From: an uncultured Lactobacillus sp.
GTDB lineage: Bacteria; Bacillota; Bacilli; Lactobacillales; Lactobacillaceae
Length of the DNA stretch: 64,000 nucleotides
Direction of reading: 5' to 3'
Assembly: GCF_947367125.1 (NCBI RefSeq)
Contig: NZ_CANBCQ010000001.1
Coordinates: 1-64,000, forward strand
The notes beneath the pieces are model-generated. The model was given only the letters and a program-made list of their open reading frames with translations, made no database searches and was not told the DNA's origin. Made by a program: the position numbers and the translations under genes. Shown here in pieces: positions 42,951 to 53,458 of this stretch (position 1 is the first letter of the stretch; the number at the start of each line of letters is the position of its first letter).

Positions 42951-43755
42951 AATCATTATCTTTTTGTTTAAACCAATTTTTGGCAAAATCAGTTAAGGCA
43001 ACTGCATTAATTACCTTAATAGTACCATTATTTAGTTGAACTGTTTTCCAATCATTAGGACAAGTTTTTTCGAAAGCAGCTCCCAATTCGTTAAAGTCAT
43101 CATAAGAATCCATATCAATATTTTGATATTTGGTCCAAATCGTTTTACCGTTTTGATCAATGTCGGTTGCAGCTAAGCAAGTCTCACTTTTACGACCAAT
43201 TGTTGATTCTGCATAATGAAGCATGGTGCAAGTCTCGTAGTCTGTGCCTAAGAAAATTATTTTACCATGATTTTGATAAAGATAATCTAGTGGACTATTA
43301 ACCCCATAGGGTATATTCAAAGGTTGCTTTTGAGCAATCTTTTCTTTATTTTTACCCCAAATTGTGAGCGGTAAATAAGGATGATTGCTTCGAACAACGT
43401 TAGGTAATCTTCTAAAGTACTCAGGAGTAACTCCTAGACCTACGGTGACCGAGGTGCCCGGATTATAGGGCGGCATAGTATCGCGAATAAGTTGAATTAA
43501 ATCTTTACTAATGGGTGGATATTTCCAAGTTGCCGGATCACAATTTGTGGTAACTTGGGACGGCATCATCAATGTGCCTTCTGATAAAATTTCTTCCAAA
43601 GCTTGGACAATAGTTTCAGGTCCACCTGGAACGTAGTTGAACTTGCTCATTGCTGTATGAACGAGACAAGCATCGGCCGAATTAATTCCGACTTCGGTTA
43701 ATGCTTGTTTAAAATTAATCTTGGTTGTAACCGTGTTAATAAAATTTTCAGACAT
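42949..43755 (-). CDS. AAC(3)-family (YokD-like) N-acetyltransferase
   Basis: DACLVHTAMSKFNYVPGGPETIVQALEEIL, EGTLMMPSQ, VVRSNHPYLPLTIWG, IIFLGTDYETCTMLHYAE. Confidence 0.9.
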   Translation of the reverse strand: MSENFINTVTTKINFKQALTEVGINSADACLVHTAMSKFNYVPGGPETIVQALEEILSEGTLMMPSQVTTNCDPATWKYPPISKDLIQLIRDTMPPYNPGTSVTVGLGVTPEYFRRLPNVVRSNHPYLPLTIWGKNKEKIAQKQPLNIPYGVNSPLDYLYQNHGKIIFLGTDYETCTMLHYAESTIGRKSETCLAATDIDQNGKTIWTKYQNIDMDSYDDFNELGAAFEKTCPNDWKTVQLNNGTIKVINAVALTDFAKNWFKQKDND

Positions 43756-43965
43756 AATCATTTTCCTTTTTCAAATAGTAACGTTATTGACTGGGTCTGA
43801 AAAATGCTACTCTCGTTTTAATTTCTGCATTGTTAATCTTATTCTTTTTGTTACTCATAATAATAATCTCCATATCAAGAATATAGTTTACATTCTAGCA
43901 CATTAAATAAGCACTAATTCTAAATTCAGAAAAAACTAGTGCTTATTAATATCATTTTAAATTAT

Positions 43966-46347
43966 TTACTTTTCATAAAACTTGATCTCAGTATTAGCCA
44001 AGTCTACAGTATAAGTTTCTTCCTCAAGCGGACGCATGGTCATCCCTTCATCGGTTGAATAGATGATCAAGGCTAATTTGCTACCAGATGGGATCGTGTA
44101 GTATGTTGGCTGCAACAAGAAGTCTAAGTCATAGAATTTATCAGCGTCAATTTCTTCTGGCTTCTTCATGTCCTTGTAGTTTTGCAAGTTCATGTGAGCC
44201 TTGGTAATTAACTTAGCCTTGGTCTTCTTGTCTGGTACAAATTCTTGTAAAGTGTCAGTACCAAAGCGATAACCTAATTCTTGACCGCCACGCATTAAGA
44301 GTTTAGGTGTTGCAGTCAGGCGTTGTCTTTCACCTAATTCAACCAAGGCAACAGAGATTTGTCCCTTAGGTAAGCTGCCTTTAATTCTAACTTTTACTTC
44401 AGGACGACCGACGATGGTAGTAGGGTGGATAAATTCATCCGTTTCAAAACGCAAGCTTGGTTTAGCCCACTTTTTATCGCCGCAGATGAACTTGTATTGC
44501 CAGTCGCTTTCAGAAATGCCGGCCTTCTTAAATTCAATGCCGCCTTCATCAACAAAAGAAGGTTGCCCCTTGCCATTACCATTTTCAAACAATTCGCCCT
44601 CATCAGTAGGGTAGTAGGTCTTTTCACGGCCCAAGTCATCTGACCAATCTGCTTCTTCATGCCACTTGTCAGCTTGCAAGTTGTCTTGAATCATGACTGT
44701 TGGCCATTGCTCGTAAGCATTGTTTTCAACACCCAATAATTCATGAACAAACCAAAGATTCATTAAGTCTGTGAAGTCGATGGAAACAAAGTTGTTCATG
44801 TTGTAGTGTGGTCCTTGGTGCAAGAAGAGGTGGTGCTTCATTGGCATCTTTTTAACTAGTTGCCAAATCTTGTAGACGTTCTTTGGCTTAACGTTCCAGT
44901 CGTTTAAACCGTGAACGGAAATCCAAGAACATTTAATGCCATCGGCGTGGTGACGATAGTTTCTAGCTTCCCAGAAGTCTGAGTATTGCCCAGTCTTGCG
45001 GTCTTCTTTTTCACGGAGCTCTTTTTGCATCTTGTCATATTCTGGCTTGATCTTAAGATATGAGCCGGCATCCCACAAGTTGGATTGACATGTTTCGGCC
45101 AAGAGATCAAGGTCCTCACCTTGACAAGCTTCAGGGGCAATCACCAAGCCGTGTTCACGATAGTAGTCATACCAAGAAGAAATGGCTGCTTCTGAAACGA
45201 CAGTTTTAAGACCAGCAACGCCGGTGGTGGCAATGGCGATTTGCAAAGTACCTAAGTATGAACGGCCAGTCATCCCGATGTTGCCATTGCACCAATCAGC
45301 TTTAGTTTGGACCTTGCGTGTACGGTCGGTGTAAGCAACACGGTCACCGTGCAGCCATTCAATGACGGCAGCAGCTGATTCAGTTTCTTCGGGTGTACCG
45401 GTAATTCGGACACCATCGCTGCCACGAGTACCAATTCCCCCGGCAAAGACACTAGCAAAACCTCGGGCAAGCATGTATTCGTTTAATGGGTAAGATGACT
45501 TGTGGACTGCTTCTTCAGTAGCCGGACGGCTGGAACCATCGGAGTTAGCGGCCTTAACAATTGGTGAGTGAACGTATTGAGGATCGTTCCAGTCAGCGGC
45601 ATCAGACAAGTTTTCGTCAACGTTGTGATTACGCATTTCGTTAGCGATAATACCGCCAAAGTATGGAGATGCCGTATAAAGAGCAGGCACCTGCAAGCCT
45701 TGTTCAGTTTCAGCAGGGCGGAAGATAGTAACTTGAATCAAGTCGCTCTTGCCATCATGATCCGTATCAAGGTCAGTTTCAACATAAACCACTTCACGAA
45801 TTACCTTATTGGTATCAAAAACTGGAATGGATTTGCCGTTGAAAAACTTGAATTCATTTTGACCCCAGAATTGGGTGAAGTAGCCTTTGCCAGCCATTAC
45901 GTCAAGTAGAATTTGCCCATTCTTAGTACGAGTATTAAGCAAACGGTAGAAGGCTGAGATCAACTTTTTAGTATCAGAAATATCTTGCACGAATGGCAGA
46001 GCATTTCTTTGCATAAAAGCAGTTGGATCAACTAAATCATAGTCGTAATGAACGTGGTAGCCGAGCAGTTGTAAAGCAACGTTGTAGAATTGTTCAGTGC
46101 CGATTGAAGTTGGCTTTTCCTGCAAAAAGTCGGCGAGTGTTTGCTCATTGGAAACAGCAAATTCGACCAATTTAGCAGTCTTAGCAGCGTCAGTTTTTGC
46201 TTCGGCGATCGTCATTTTAATGAGCTTGGCTAATAAGTCACTGAAGCTCCAGTCGGCGTAGTTTTTAGGTAAGAAATTAATATCAGTTAATTCTTTAACT
46301 TGGTGATCGAAGTCAGTCTCGACATAAGCGTATTGATTATATTTCAT
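43966..46347 (-). CDS. pepX: Xaa-Pro dipeptidyl-peptidase
   Basis: 793 aa; [27 protein letters not shown] catalytic region. Confidence 0.97.
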   Translation of the reverse strand: MKYNQYAYVETDFDHQVKELTDINFLPKNYADWSFSDLLAKLIKMTIAEAKTDAAKTAKLVEFAVSNEQTLADFLQEKPTSIGTEQFYNVALQLLGYHVHYDYDLVDPTAFMQRNALPFVQDISDTKKLISAFYRLLNTRTKNGQILLDVMAGKGYFTQFWGQNEFKFFNGKSIPVFDTNKVIREVVYVETDLDTDHDGKSDLIQVTIFRPAETEQGLQVPALYTASPYFGGIIANEMRNHNVDENLSDAADWNDPQYVHSPIVKAANSDGSSRPATEEAVHKSSYPLNEYMLARGFASVFAGGIGTRGSDGVRITGTPEETESAAAVIEWLHGDRVAYTDRTRKVQTKADWCNGNIGMTGRSYLGTLQIAIATTGVAGLKTVVSEAAISSWYDYYREHGLVIAPEACQGEDLDLLAETCQSNLWDAGSYLKIKPEYDKMQKELREKEDRKTGQYSDFWEARNYRHHADGIKCSWISVHGLNDWNVKPKNVYKIWQLVKKMPMKHHLFLHQGPHYNMNNFVSIDFTDLMNLWFVHELLGVENNAYEQWPTVMIQDNLQADKWHEEADWSDDLGREKTYYPTDEGELFENGNGKGQPSFVDEGGIEFKKAGISESDWQYKFICGDKKWAKPSLRFETDEFIHPTTIVGRPEVKVRIKGSLPKGQISVALVELGERQRLTATPKLLMRGGQELGYRFGTDTLQEFVPDKKTKAKLITKAHMNLQNYKDMKKPEEIDADKFYDLDFLLQPTYYTIPSGSKLALIIYSTDEGMTMRPLEEETYTVDLANTEIKFYEK

Positions 46348-46720
46348 AATTTTCTCCTTTATAGTTTAATTACCTTCTATTTTACTTTTAATTTGAACTA
46401 GAACCAATAGATATGACAACTTATCAACAAAATATTATTGTTTCAGTAATCGTTACCAGTAGATTACTTTGAATTTTAGCTTATATTGACTAAAAAGCGA
46501 ACAATGTGCTTATTCAGTAAAATTGACCAAATTTGCTTTTTGAAGGCAAAGTTCATCTTTTAAATATTACTCAAAATTTTATAGTTAAAATGATATGGAA
46601 GTGCTAAAATGCTGGTTTTGTCTAATTTAGAAAAATGGTGAATTTATAAGCTAAATACTTGAATTAAAAACTAAAATGTGTACAATACTAAGCTAATTAC
46701 TAAAGAAAGGGCATGGTTTT

Positions 46721-46981
46721 ATGAAGCTATTAAAGACTAAAATCTTAACAATTCTGTGTGGCTTGCTAACATTGAACGGCTTAGCCATGTTGTTTTCAGG
46801 ATTGATTATCCAAATGGACGAAGTAGCTGATTTCAATTCAGCTAAAAGTTTAGCTGTAACTAATTCAACTAATGTCATTATTTTATTGGGCATTATCATG
46901 ATTCTGGTTTTCGGAGTATTGTTCTTCGATAGCTGGGCTAAATTAAAAAATAAACATGCTAGATGGGTTAAGCTAGTTTAA
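46721..46981 (+). CDS. Small membrane protein, unknown
   Basis: 86 aa, 2 TM, SD aaaggg. Confidence 0.7.
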   Translation: MKLLKTKILTILCGLLTLNGLAMLFSGLIIQMDEVADFNSAKSLAVTNSTNVIILLGIIMILVFGVLFFDSWAKLKNKHARWVKLV

Positions 46982-47098
46982 TGAAGAAGAGGCTGTTTCA
47001 AAAGGAAGCAACCTCTTTTTTGCACAAAATTAAAAGCTTCTTTACTATTTTTTTACTTCTGCTTGGAATAATAAAGAAAAACTAGCAGGGGGATCACG

Positions 47099-47425
47099 AT
47101 GGGATTTTGGTATTTTTATGTTTTGCCTCTTTTGGCAGCCATTTTATTGGTTTTACTGGGAAACAAAGTTGCAGTTAAGCAGCAAGCTGTTAGCCTGATC
47201 CTTTACTTTTTGTCGGGAGTTGGATATTTACTAGCCGCAGTTTATGCTGTTTTTTATATTTATGCCATGATTGAAGAAATAGCGACACCAGCTGCTTTAA
47301 CCAAAATTGGCTGGCACTATTTTTGGAGTGATAATTTTATTTTCATTATTACCAGCATCATTTTGTTAACGATTAGCTACTTTATATTTAAACGTGGTCG
47401 AATGCGCAGGTTACGGATGAAATAG
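47099..47425 (+). CDS. Membrane protein, unknown
   Basis: 108 aa, 3 TM; SD gggggatc. Confidence 0.7.
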   Translation: MGFWYFYVLPLLAAILLVLLGNKVAVKQQAVSLILYFLSGVGYLLAAVYAVFYIYAMIEEIATPAALTKIGWHYFWSDNFIFIITSIILLTISYFIFKRGRMRRLRMK

Positions 47426-47485
47426 CAGGGTAAAAAATGATAAGATTATTTAGTAACTAAGTTAGATTAATGATGGGGTGATGAA

Positions 47486-48301
47486 ATGACTTTACCATTT
47501 AAAGCGGTTGCCGTAGATATGGACGGTACTTTTTTGGATGACCGTAAGCAATTTAACCACGAGGAATTTGATCAACTTTTGACGGAGTTTGAACAAAGAG
47601 GCGTGCATTTTATCGTGGCTTCCGGACGACCTTATGTCAGATTGAAGGAAGACTTTGGCAAGTTTGCCAGCAGAATGGATTTTGTAACCTTAAACGGTTC
47701 AAGATTGATCATTAAGGGCAAAGAAGCAGCAAGCTACTTGCTTAACCGGGATGATGTCTTGCAATTGATTCGTGATGTACACGCTAAGTACGGCGAGATG
47801 GCTACGATGGTATTTGGCCGCGACATTGCATATTTGCACAGCAATGTTGAAAAGAATGAGCGCGACTTTTTAGCTTATTTTGCAGGCAAGAGTACGGTAA
47901 TTGATGACTGGAATGACCTGCCAGAAAATCTTTATCAAATTACTTTTGGCATGGATAGTTCTAAGGCTGCAGAGATTGAACACGATTTTAATCAAAAACA
48001 TGACCGCAAAATCTCAGCCTTTGGGTCAGCTACTTTTGCCATTGACGTTAATACCCAAGGGGTAAACAAGGGTACCGGCTTAAAGCACCTTCTAGAAAAA
48101 ATGGGCATGACTGGTGACGACTTAATCGCCTTTGGTGATGGCGGTAATGATATTGACATGCTAGAATTTGCCAAATATTCTTATGCCATGGCAAATGGGA
48201 TGGACAAGGTTAAAAAGCATGCTAAATACATTGCACCAGCCAATACCGAAAATGGTGTTTTCAAGGTCTTGCAAAAATATTTAGCTGAAGATAAAAATTA
48301 G
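47486..48301 (+). CDS. Cof-type HAD-IIB family hydrolase
   Basis: AVDMDGTFLDD; IAFGDGGNDIDML. Confidence 0.95.
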   Translation: MTLPFKAVAVDMDGTFLDDRKQFNHEEFDQLLTEFEQRGVHFIVASGRPYVRLKEDFGKFASRMDFVTLNGSRLIIKGKEAASYLLNRDDVLQLIRDVHAKYGEMATMVFGRDIAYLHSNVEKNERDFLAYFAGKSTVIDDWNDLPENLYQITFGMDSSKAAEIEHDFNQKHDRKISAFGSATFAIDVNTQGVNKGTGLKHLLEKMGMTGDDLIAFGDGGNDIDMLEFAKYSYAMANGMDKVKKHAKYIAPANTENGVFKVLQKYLAEDKN

Positions 48302-48302
48302 C

Positions 48303-48330
48303 TTGAAATATTAAATCAATATGATATAGT
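48303..48330 (+). promoter_or_regulatory. Sigma-A-like promoter for ABC operon leader
   Basis: TTGAAA-16 nt-TATAGT. Confidence 0.6.
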
Positions 48331-48365
48331 TTTAATTAACTTATAGAAATAGAGGAAATTGCCAT

Positions 48366-48389
48366 ATGATTCGTTTATTGAATCTCTAA
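48366..48389 (+). CDS. Putative 7-codon leader peptide MIRLLNL
   Basis: atg att cgt tta ttg aat ctc taa preceded by SD agagga with good spacing. Confidence 0.6.
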   Translation: MIRLLNL

Positions 48390-48469
48390 TATTTGATTTG
48401 TTGTTTAGCAAAAATTACTGTCTTTGCACCTTATTTAGTGTACCCATTTTTTGCCCGCATACCAAGTAT

Positions 48470-48570
48470 TAGCAGTAAACGGATTAGAGGCGATTTTCTT
48501 TGTTAAAATCGACCTTTATTTGTTGCACTGTTATTTGGATGTGAGCACCCAAGAGCAGTGCTTTTTCTTT
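48470..48570 (+). promoter_or_regulatory. Attenuator: hairpin cgatttt-ctttgtt-aaaatcg (48491-48511) and intrinsic terminator gcactg...cagtgc-ttttt (48525-48566)
   Basis: Stem-loops read directly; TAGCAGT (48470-48476) can pair with ACTGTTA (48527-48533) as alternative fold. Confidence 0.75.
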
Positions 48571-48640
48571 GCGACAAATCAGACGTTAGAGATATTTTGT
48601 TGACCAACGTTACTGTCAAAAAGAATGAGGAAAATAAATA

Positions 48641-50218
48641 ATGGGTTTAAAAGATTATTTTAAAGCTAACCGTCAGCGGGCACTGCTTGTTTTGTTTTTA
48701 GTTACCTTAACGCAAGCGGCAACTACTATTTACACTTACTTGACTAGTCCTGAGTTAAATGCGATTGCACAGGGGAAGTTTAGCTTCTTTTTAGAATTAA
48801 TTTTAGTGCAGTTTTTAATTGGGCAAGTCTGCAATATTAGCTTTAATTTGGGTAGTGTACAGAATACTAAGCAAACGCAGGCCTTGTTTCATCAAGTACG
48901 CCAGAAAATGATTCGCCATTTTTATCAAAAGCCAGCCAAGGTATCTGAGATGGAAAATCATTTAGGCAATGACTTGCAGTTGATTCAAGAAAATTACTAC
49001 AATATTTATTTCTATTTTGTCTGTGATTTAATCTATATTATTTTGACCATCGGCACTTTGTTTACCTTTCACTGGATCTTAGTTGCTTATACTTTAACAA
49101 TTACTGCCTTAGCAATCATCGTGCCTAAATTAATGGAAAATTATACAAATCCGGCAACTGAAGCAGTTTCTTTACAAAATAAGCGTTTTTTACAAGTATT
49201 AGAAAAATGGTTTGCTGGGTTGGAGGAACTTAGGCGCTACCAAAATAAATTAGTTTTGAAAAAGGTGGTTGGCTCGCAAAGTCGGCAGCTAGAAGATAGT
49301 GAATACCGCCGCGATAAATTGATGTGCTATACCGGCATGGTAGCTGCAGTTTTTAATATTGCGGGACGAGTGGGTGTACCGCTCATCGCCGGAATCTTAT
49401 ATTTTAAAGGTCAAGTGAATTTAGGCGCAATTTTGACTGCTGGTTATTTTGCTAATGGGATTTTCTACAGTGTTGATAGCTGCGTGAATAAATATACGCA
49501 ATTGAAGTCGACTAAAACATTAAGAAATAATCTGGCTAATTTGCAAAAGAATTTACCTGAAGATAACTATGATAGTGCGGCCGATATTGCTTCAATTCAA
49601 GTGAAAAATCTAGTGGTAAAGTATCCGCATGGAGAAAAGATTACTTATCCTGATTTTATTTTGAAAAAGGGTGAGAAAGTTCTGCTCACCGGTGATTCAG
49701 GCACAGGTAAATCGACCTTGTTTAAAGTTTTGCTGGGACAAATTAAGCCAGTCAGTGGAGCGGTGATTTATCGCAACAGAGCCGGTGAAGCGATTCAGCC
49801 AGATCTAAGATATTTGGGTTATCTGGCTCAAGATTTAAGATTGTTCCCTGGCAGCATTCAGGAGAATGTCACGATGTTTAAGCCAAAATTAAATGAAAAA
49901 GTTGCAAGTTTAGTTGACCAAATGGCTTTTACTGCTGATCAGGCGCGTTTGAAAGATGGGATAAAAACGCAGCTAGAAATGGAGCAGAATTTGTTGTCAG
50001 GTGGACAAAAGCAAAAGGTAGTTTTGATGCGGGCATTATTGCATAATACGCCAGTGCTTTATTTAGATGAAGCAACTAGTGCAATTGATCAAGTGGGGAC
50101 AACCACAATTTTGCAAAATTTGGTTCAAACGCAGGCGATAGTTTTAGCGATTGCGCATAATTTAACACCGAAGCAAAAAGCACTTTTCGATCGTGAAATT
50201 CACTTGGAGGAAAAATAA
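48641..50218 (+). CDS. ABC transporter permease/ATP-binding protein
   Basis: Walker A GDSGTGKST, signature LLSGGQKQK, Walker B VLYLDEATSA; N-term TM domain. Confidence 0.93.
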   Translation: MGLKDYFKANRQRALLVLFLVTLTQAATTIYTYLTSPELNAIAQGKFSFFLELILVQFLIGQVCNISFNLGSVQNTKQTQALFHQVRQKMIRHFYQKPAKVSEMENHLGNDLQLIQENYYNIYFYFVCDLIYIILTIGTLFTFHWILVAYTLTITALAIIVPKLMENYTNPATEAVSLQNKRFLQVLEKWFAGLEELRRYQNKLVLKKVVGSQSRQLEDSEYRRDKLMCYTGMVAAVFNIAGRVGVPLIAGILYFKGQVNLGAILTAGYFANGIFYSVDSCVNKYTQLKSTKTLRNNLANLQKNLPEDNYDSAADIASIQVKNLVVKYPHGEKITYPDFILKKGEKVLLTGDSGTGKSTLFKVLLGQIKPVSGAVIYRNRAGEAIQPDLRYLGYLAQDLRLFPGSIQENVTMFKPKLNEKVASLVDQMAFTADQARLKDGIKTQLEMEQNLLSGGQKQKVVLMRALLHNTPVLYLDEATSAIDQVGTTTILQNLVQTQAIVLAIAHNLTPKQKALFDREIHLEEK

Positions 50219-51798
50219 TGAGCGGAAAAGAACTATTTAAATTAAGTCCGATTAAGTTTTGTTTAGCACTGGGCTTACAAATTATTGCAGCTTGGGGCGA
50301 AGTCAGCGTAGCTTATATTTTAACTATGCAGTTTGATGCAGCCAAAAATAAAAATGTAAGTTTATTTTTAATATGGAGTTTATTGCAACTAGTTGGTTAT
50401 TTGATCGCTTTTGGCTCATATAATTTTGCTGGAATTCTTTGGCAAAAAGTAGTCCAAAAGTATTTGCACTTGATTCGGCAAGAAGTGACGGATCATTGTT
50501 TTGCAGATGGTCAAAAGCACGAGGTCAGCGCAGTGCAGAATCGTTTGACGAATGATCTGGAACTGCTGCATACAGATTATTTAAACTCTTTTCGTTATGT
50601 AGCAGGGATGCTGGCTAATATTTTGGGTGTAGCTTTTAGTTTAGTAACTTTTCAATGGAGTTTGTTAATTGCTTGTTTAATTTTTGCAGCAGTCCAAATT
50701 TATTTGCCTAAGTTATTGGACAAACCACTACAAAGAGCAACTAAAAAAGTGTCTAATGCAAATCAAAAATATTTAAAAACTTTAGGTGATTGGCTAATTG
50801 GCTTAACTGAGATTCGGCGCTATTTTGCGAGCGAGAAACTATTTAAGACAATTGCTAAGAATTCAGGTCGACTAGAGGCGGCTAAGATTGAAAAAGAAAA
50901 GGTCGATCAGGAGCTAGATTATCTGAATCAACTGGCTTATTCGCTAGGGGATGCTTTAATTTTTCTATTGACGGCATTTTTAGTAGTAAATAATTGGGCC
51001 GCCTTTGGTTTAATTGCCAGCATAGGTAACTTTAGTAGTTCTTTGTTTGGTTCTTTGCAAGGAATTGCCAATTATGGTGGCCGGATGCGGGCAACCAAGG
51101 AGTTGCGAGAAAATATTTTTGCGGCTAGAAAGAAGCTCCCAGCAAAGACAAAAACTAATTCAGCACCAGCAGCTGGCTTAGCGATTCATGATTTGGCTGT
51201 TGATTTTGCCAATGGTAGCGGAGTTACTTTCCCAGATTTTCAAATTAAAGCCGGCGAAAAAGTTTTACTAACAGGTGAATCTGGAAGTGGCAAGTCGACT
51301 TTGTTTAAGCTAATCTTAGGTGAATTGTCGGCCAGTCGCGGTAAGATTCAATATTTTGATCCAAAGGGTGAGGAAATTCAACCGGATTTAACGCAAATTG
51401 GTTATCTACCGCAAAGCCCAGTGCTGTTTCCGGTGACAATTGCCGAGAATATTACGATGTTTAATCAAAAATTGTTGGATGAAATGGAATCAGCAATTGA
51501 AAAGGTCCAGTTTGCGCCAGATATTGCTAAATTTCCGGCTGGAACTGAGACTAAGATTGACCTTGATCAGTTGAATATTTCCGGTGGTCAGCGGCAGAAG
51601 ATTATTTTGGCTAGAAGCATGGTGTACCAGAGTAAATTGCTTTTGATTGACGAGGCAACCAGTGCTATTGATCAGGCGGCAACGATGAAAATTTTGCGTC
51701 AATTTGTTAAAACCGATGCTACAATTGTTTTCATCGCCCACAATTTTAATGATGAAATGCGGCAATTATTTGATCGCGAGATTAATTTGACGAGATAG
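50218..51798 (+). CDS. ABC transporter permease/ATP-binding protein (heterodimer partner)
   Basis: Walker A GESGSGKST, signature ISGGQRQK, Walker B LLLIDEATSA; start overlaps preceding stop. Confidence 0.93.
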   Translation: MSGKELFKLSPIKFCLALGLQIIAAWGEVSVAYILTMQFDAAKNKNVSLFLIWSLLQLVGYLIAFGSYNFAGILWQKVVQKYLHLIRQEVTDHCFADGQKHEVSAVQNRLTNDLELLHTDYLNSFRYVAGMLANILGVAFSLVTFQWSLLIACLIFAAVQIYLPKLLDKPLQRATKKVSNANQKYLKTLGDWLIGLTEIRRYFASEKLFKTIAKNSGRLEAAKIEKEKVDQELDYLNQLAYSLGDALIFLLTAFLVVNNWAAFGLIASIGNFSSSLFGSLQGIANYGGRMRATKELRENIFAARKKLPAKTKTNSAPAAGLAIHDLAVDFANGSGVTFPDFQIKAGEKVLLTGESGSGKSTLFKLILGELSASRGKIQYFDPKGEEIQPDLTQIGYLPQSPVLFPVTIAENITMFNQKLLDEMESAIEKVQFAPDIAKFPAGTETKIDLDQLNISGGQRQKIILARSMVYQSKLLLIDEATSAIDQAATMKILRQFVKTDATIVFIAHNFNDEMRQLFDREINLTR

Positions 51799-51842
51799 AA
51801 AAATAGCACATAACCAATTAAATAAGGTTATGTGCTATTTCT
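51799..51842. terminator. Bidirectional terminator
   Basis: aaatagcacataacc aattaaata aggttatgtgctattt. Confidence 0.8.
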
Positions 51843-52199
51843 TTACAGCCAAGTTTTAGCAAAAATATCTTCTTTAAAGCCGCAGGTTAACTTGTCATCG
51901 CCAACGATTAAGGGCCGCTTGATTAGCTTGCCATTTTTAGACATCATTTCGGCAGCTGTTTCAATGGTCATGGTTGAAATCTGTTCTTTCAGATTTTCTT
52001 TACGGTAATCCTGACCATGAGTATTGAAAAAATACTTTAAGCCGCGGTCTTGATACTGGGTTAGCCACTTAATCAAATCTTCTTTTTTCGGTGGTTCTTC
52101 AACTAAATCTTGGAATTCATATTTTACTTGATGGTCGTCCATCCATTTGCGGGCTTTGCGTGAAGTAGAACAGCGTTTATAGCCATAAAATTTAATCAT
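51843..52199 (-). CDS. Spx/MgsR (ArsC-like) family protein
   Basis: MIKFYGYKRCSTSRKARKWMDDHQVKYEFQDL; RPLIVGDDKLTCGF. Confidence 0.9.
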   Translation of the reverse strand: MIKFYGYKRCSTSRKARKWMDDHQVKYEFQDLVEEPPKKEDLIKWLTQYQDRGLKYFFNTHGQDYRKENLKEQISTMTIETAAEMMSKNGKLIKRPLIVGDDKLTCGFKEDIFAKTWL

Positions 52200-52216
52200 G
52201 ATTTTTTCTTCCTTTA

Positions 52217-53113
52217 TTATTTTTGCAAAAAGCTTCTGAAGAATTCAATTTCTTCATCGTTAGCTAGGTCAGCTAGTTCATCTTTTTGATCAACAAAGAA
52301 GACATGACCACGTGGATTATCTGCATCACCATATGATTTACAAATGGCGTGAACACCGCGTCCTAGCAAAAAGCCGAAGAGGGTAAATTGCATGTCATGT
52401 AAAAAGTCCTTATTGGCAGTGATCAAAAAAGTTGGTAGAAAATTGTGATTGATGTATTTTTCAACGTCAAGTTGTTCGTGATATTTATTAACTGCCTTTT
52501 TGGTAAAGTAGGCACTAGCCATGCCGTTTAAATTGCTTGGCGTCAGCATGAAGGAAGCGGCACAATTTAAGCCAACTGCTCTAAATTTTAAGTTTAGTGG
52601 CTTGTAGGGAAACAACTTAGCGTAATCTGAATTGGTTAAAATGGTTACGTATTGTTCCGCCATTTGCCCGCCAGCACTATCGCCAACGATGAAGACATTG
52701 TTACGATCAAGGCGATATTCCTCGGCATGATCGTCAACCCAATGCAGGTAGCGGTCAACATCATCTAGTTCATCTGGAAATTCCGCATTTTCGGGTGCTA
52801 AGCGGTAATTAGGATTGATGAAGGCAAAGCCACGTTTAGCTAAGCCCATGCCATAATATTGGTAGGTTTCCTTAGTGCCGTAGACCCAGCCACCACCGTG
52901 GATATTAATAATAACGGGGAAGGGTGCCTCATGGTTTTTCGGTAAATAAACATCCAAGGTGTGCCATTTTTTGTCAGGACCATAAGGCAGATTATCAAGT
53001 CGTTCAACTTCGGGGATGTCATGGGCCAAGCCACTATCACGTTCAGTATCATGCTTGTATGCACCGTCTCTAAAATCAGTCACAAATTTTTTGATTTTAT
53101 CTTTAAGTTCCAT
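52217..53113 (-). CDS. Alpha/beta hydrolase (esterase/lipase)
   Basis: INIHGGGWVYG; VGDSAGGQMAEQY. Confidence 0.9.
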   Translation of the reverse strand: MELKDKIKKFVTDFRDGAYKHDTERDSGLAHDIPEVERLDNLPYGPDKKWHTLDVYLPKNHEAPFPVIINIHGGGWVYGTKETYQYYGMGLAKRGFAFINPNYRLAPENAEFPDELDDVDRYLHWVDDHAEEYRLDRNNVFIVGDSAGGQMAEQYVTILTNSDYAKLFPYKPLNLKFRAVGLNCAASFMLTPSNLNGMASAYFTKKAVNKYHEQLDVEKYINHNFLPTFLITANKDFLHDMQFTLFGFLLGRGVHAICKSYGDADNPRGHVFFVDQKDELADLANDEEIEFFRSFLQK

Positions 53114-53270
53114 AATTTATGCTCTTTTCTAGTAATACTGGTATTTACTTCAATTATACTTTAATTAATTTTGGAAAAATAAAAACTTTTTTGAAAAATA
53201 CTCTTGCATTTTGAAATATCTTTACCTATAATAGTTTATGTTCTGTTGAGGACATACAAACATACAAGAT

Positions 53271-53344
53271 GGTCTGGTAGCTCAGCTGGATAGAGCAACA
53301 GTCTTCTAAACTGTGGGTCGTGGGTTCGAATCTCACCCGGATCA
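53271..53344 (+). tRNA. tRNA-Arg (anticodon TCT)
   Basis: ggtctgg/ccggatc acceptor pairing; loop acagt-cttctaa-actgt; T-arm gtgggttcgaatctcac. Confidence 0.95.
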
Positions 53345-53350
53345 TAATTA

Positions 53351-53392
53351 TAGGGTTTTACGATGATTTAAAAGTCGTAAAACCCTATTTTT
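53351..53392. terminator. Rho-independent terminator downstream of tRNA
   Basis: tagggttttacga tgatttaaaag tcgtaaaacccta ttttt. Confidence 0.85.
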
Positions 53393-53458
53393 ATGCGATT
53401 TGATGTTTTAGGAAATCATAGAAATTTTAACCGTGTTGCACAAATGATGCACAACTTT

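Noticed and set aside
42949-43755. Calling the AAC(3)-like gene an acquired aminoglycoside resistance determinant
   Set aside because: No transposon context and family also contains chromosomal YokD-type proteins; phenotype cannot be read from sequence.
44394-45909. Several alternative-frame/antisense ORFs within pepX
   Set aside because: pepX frame is unambiguous and full length; others are incidental.
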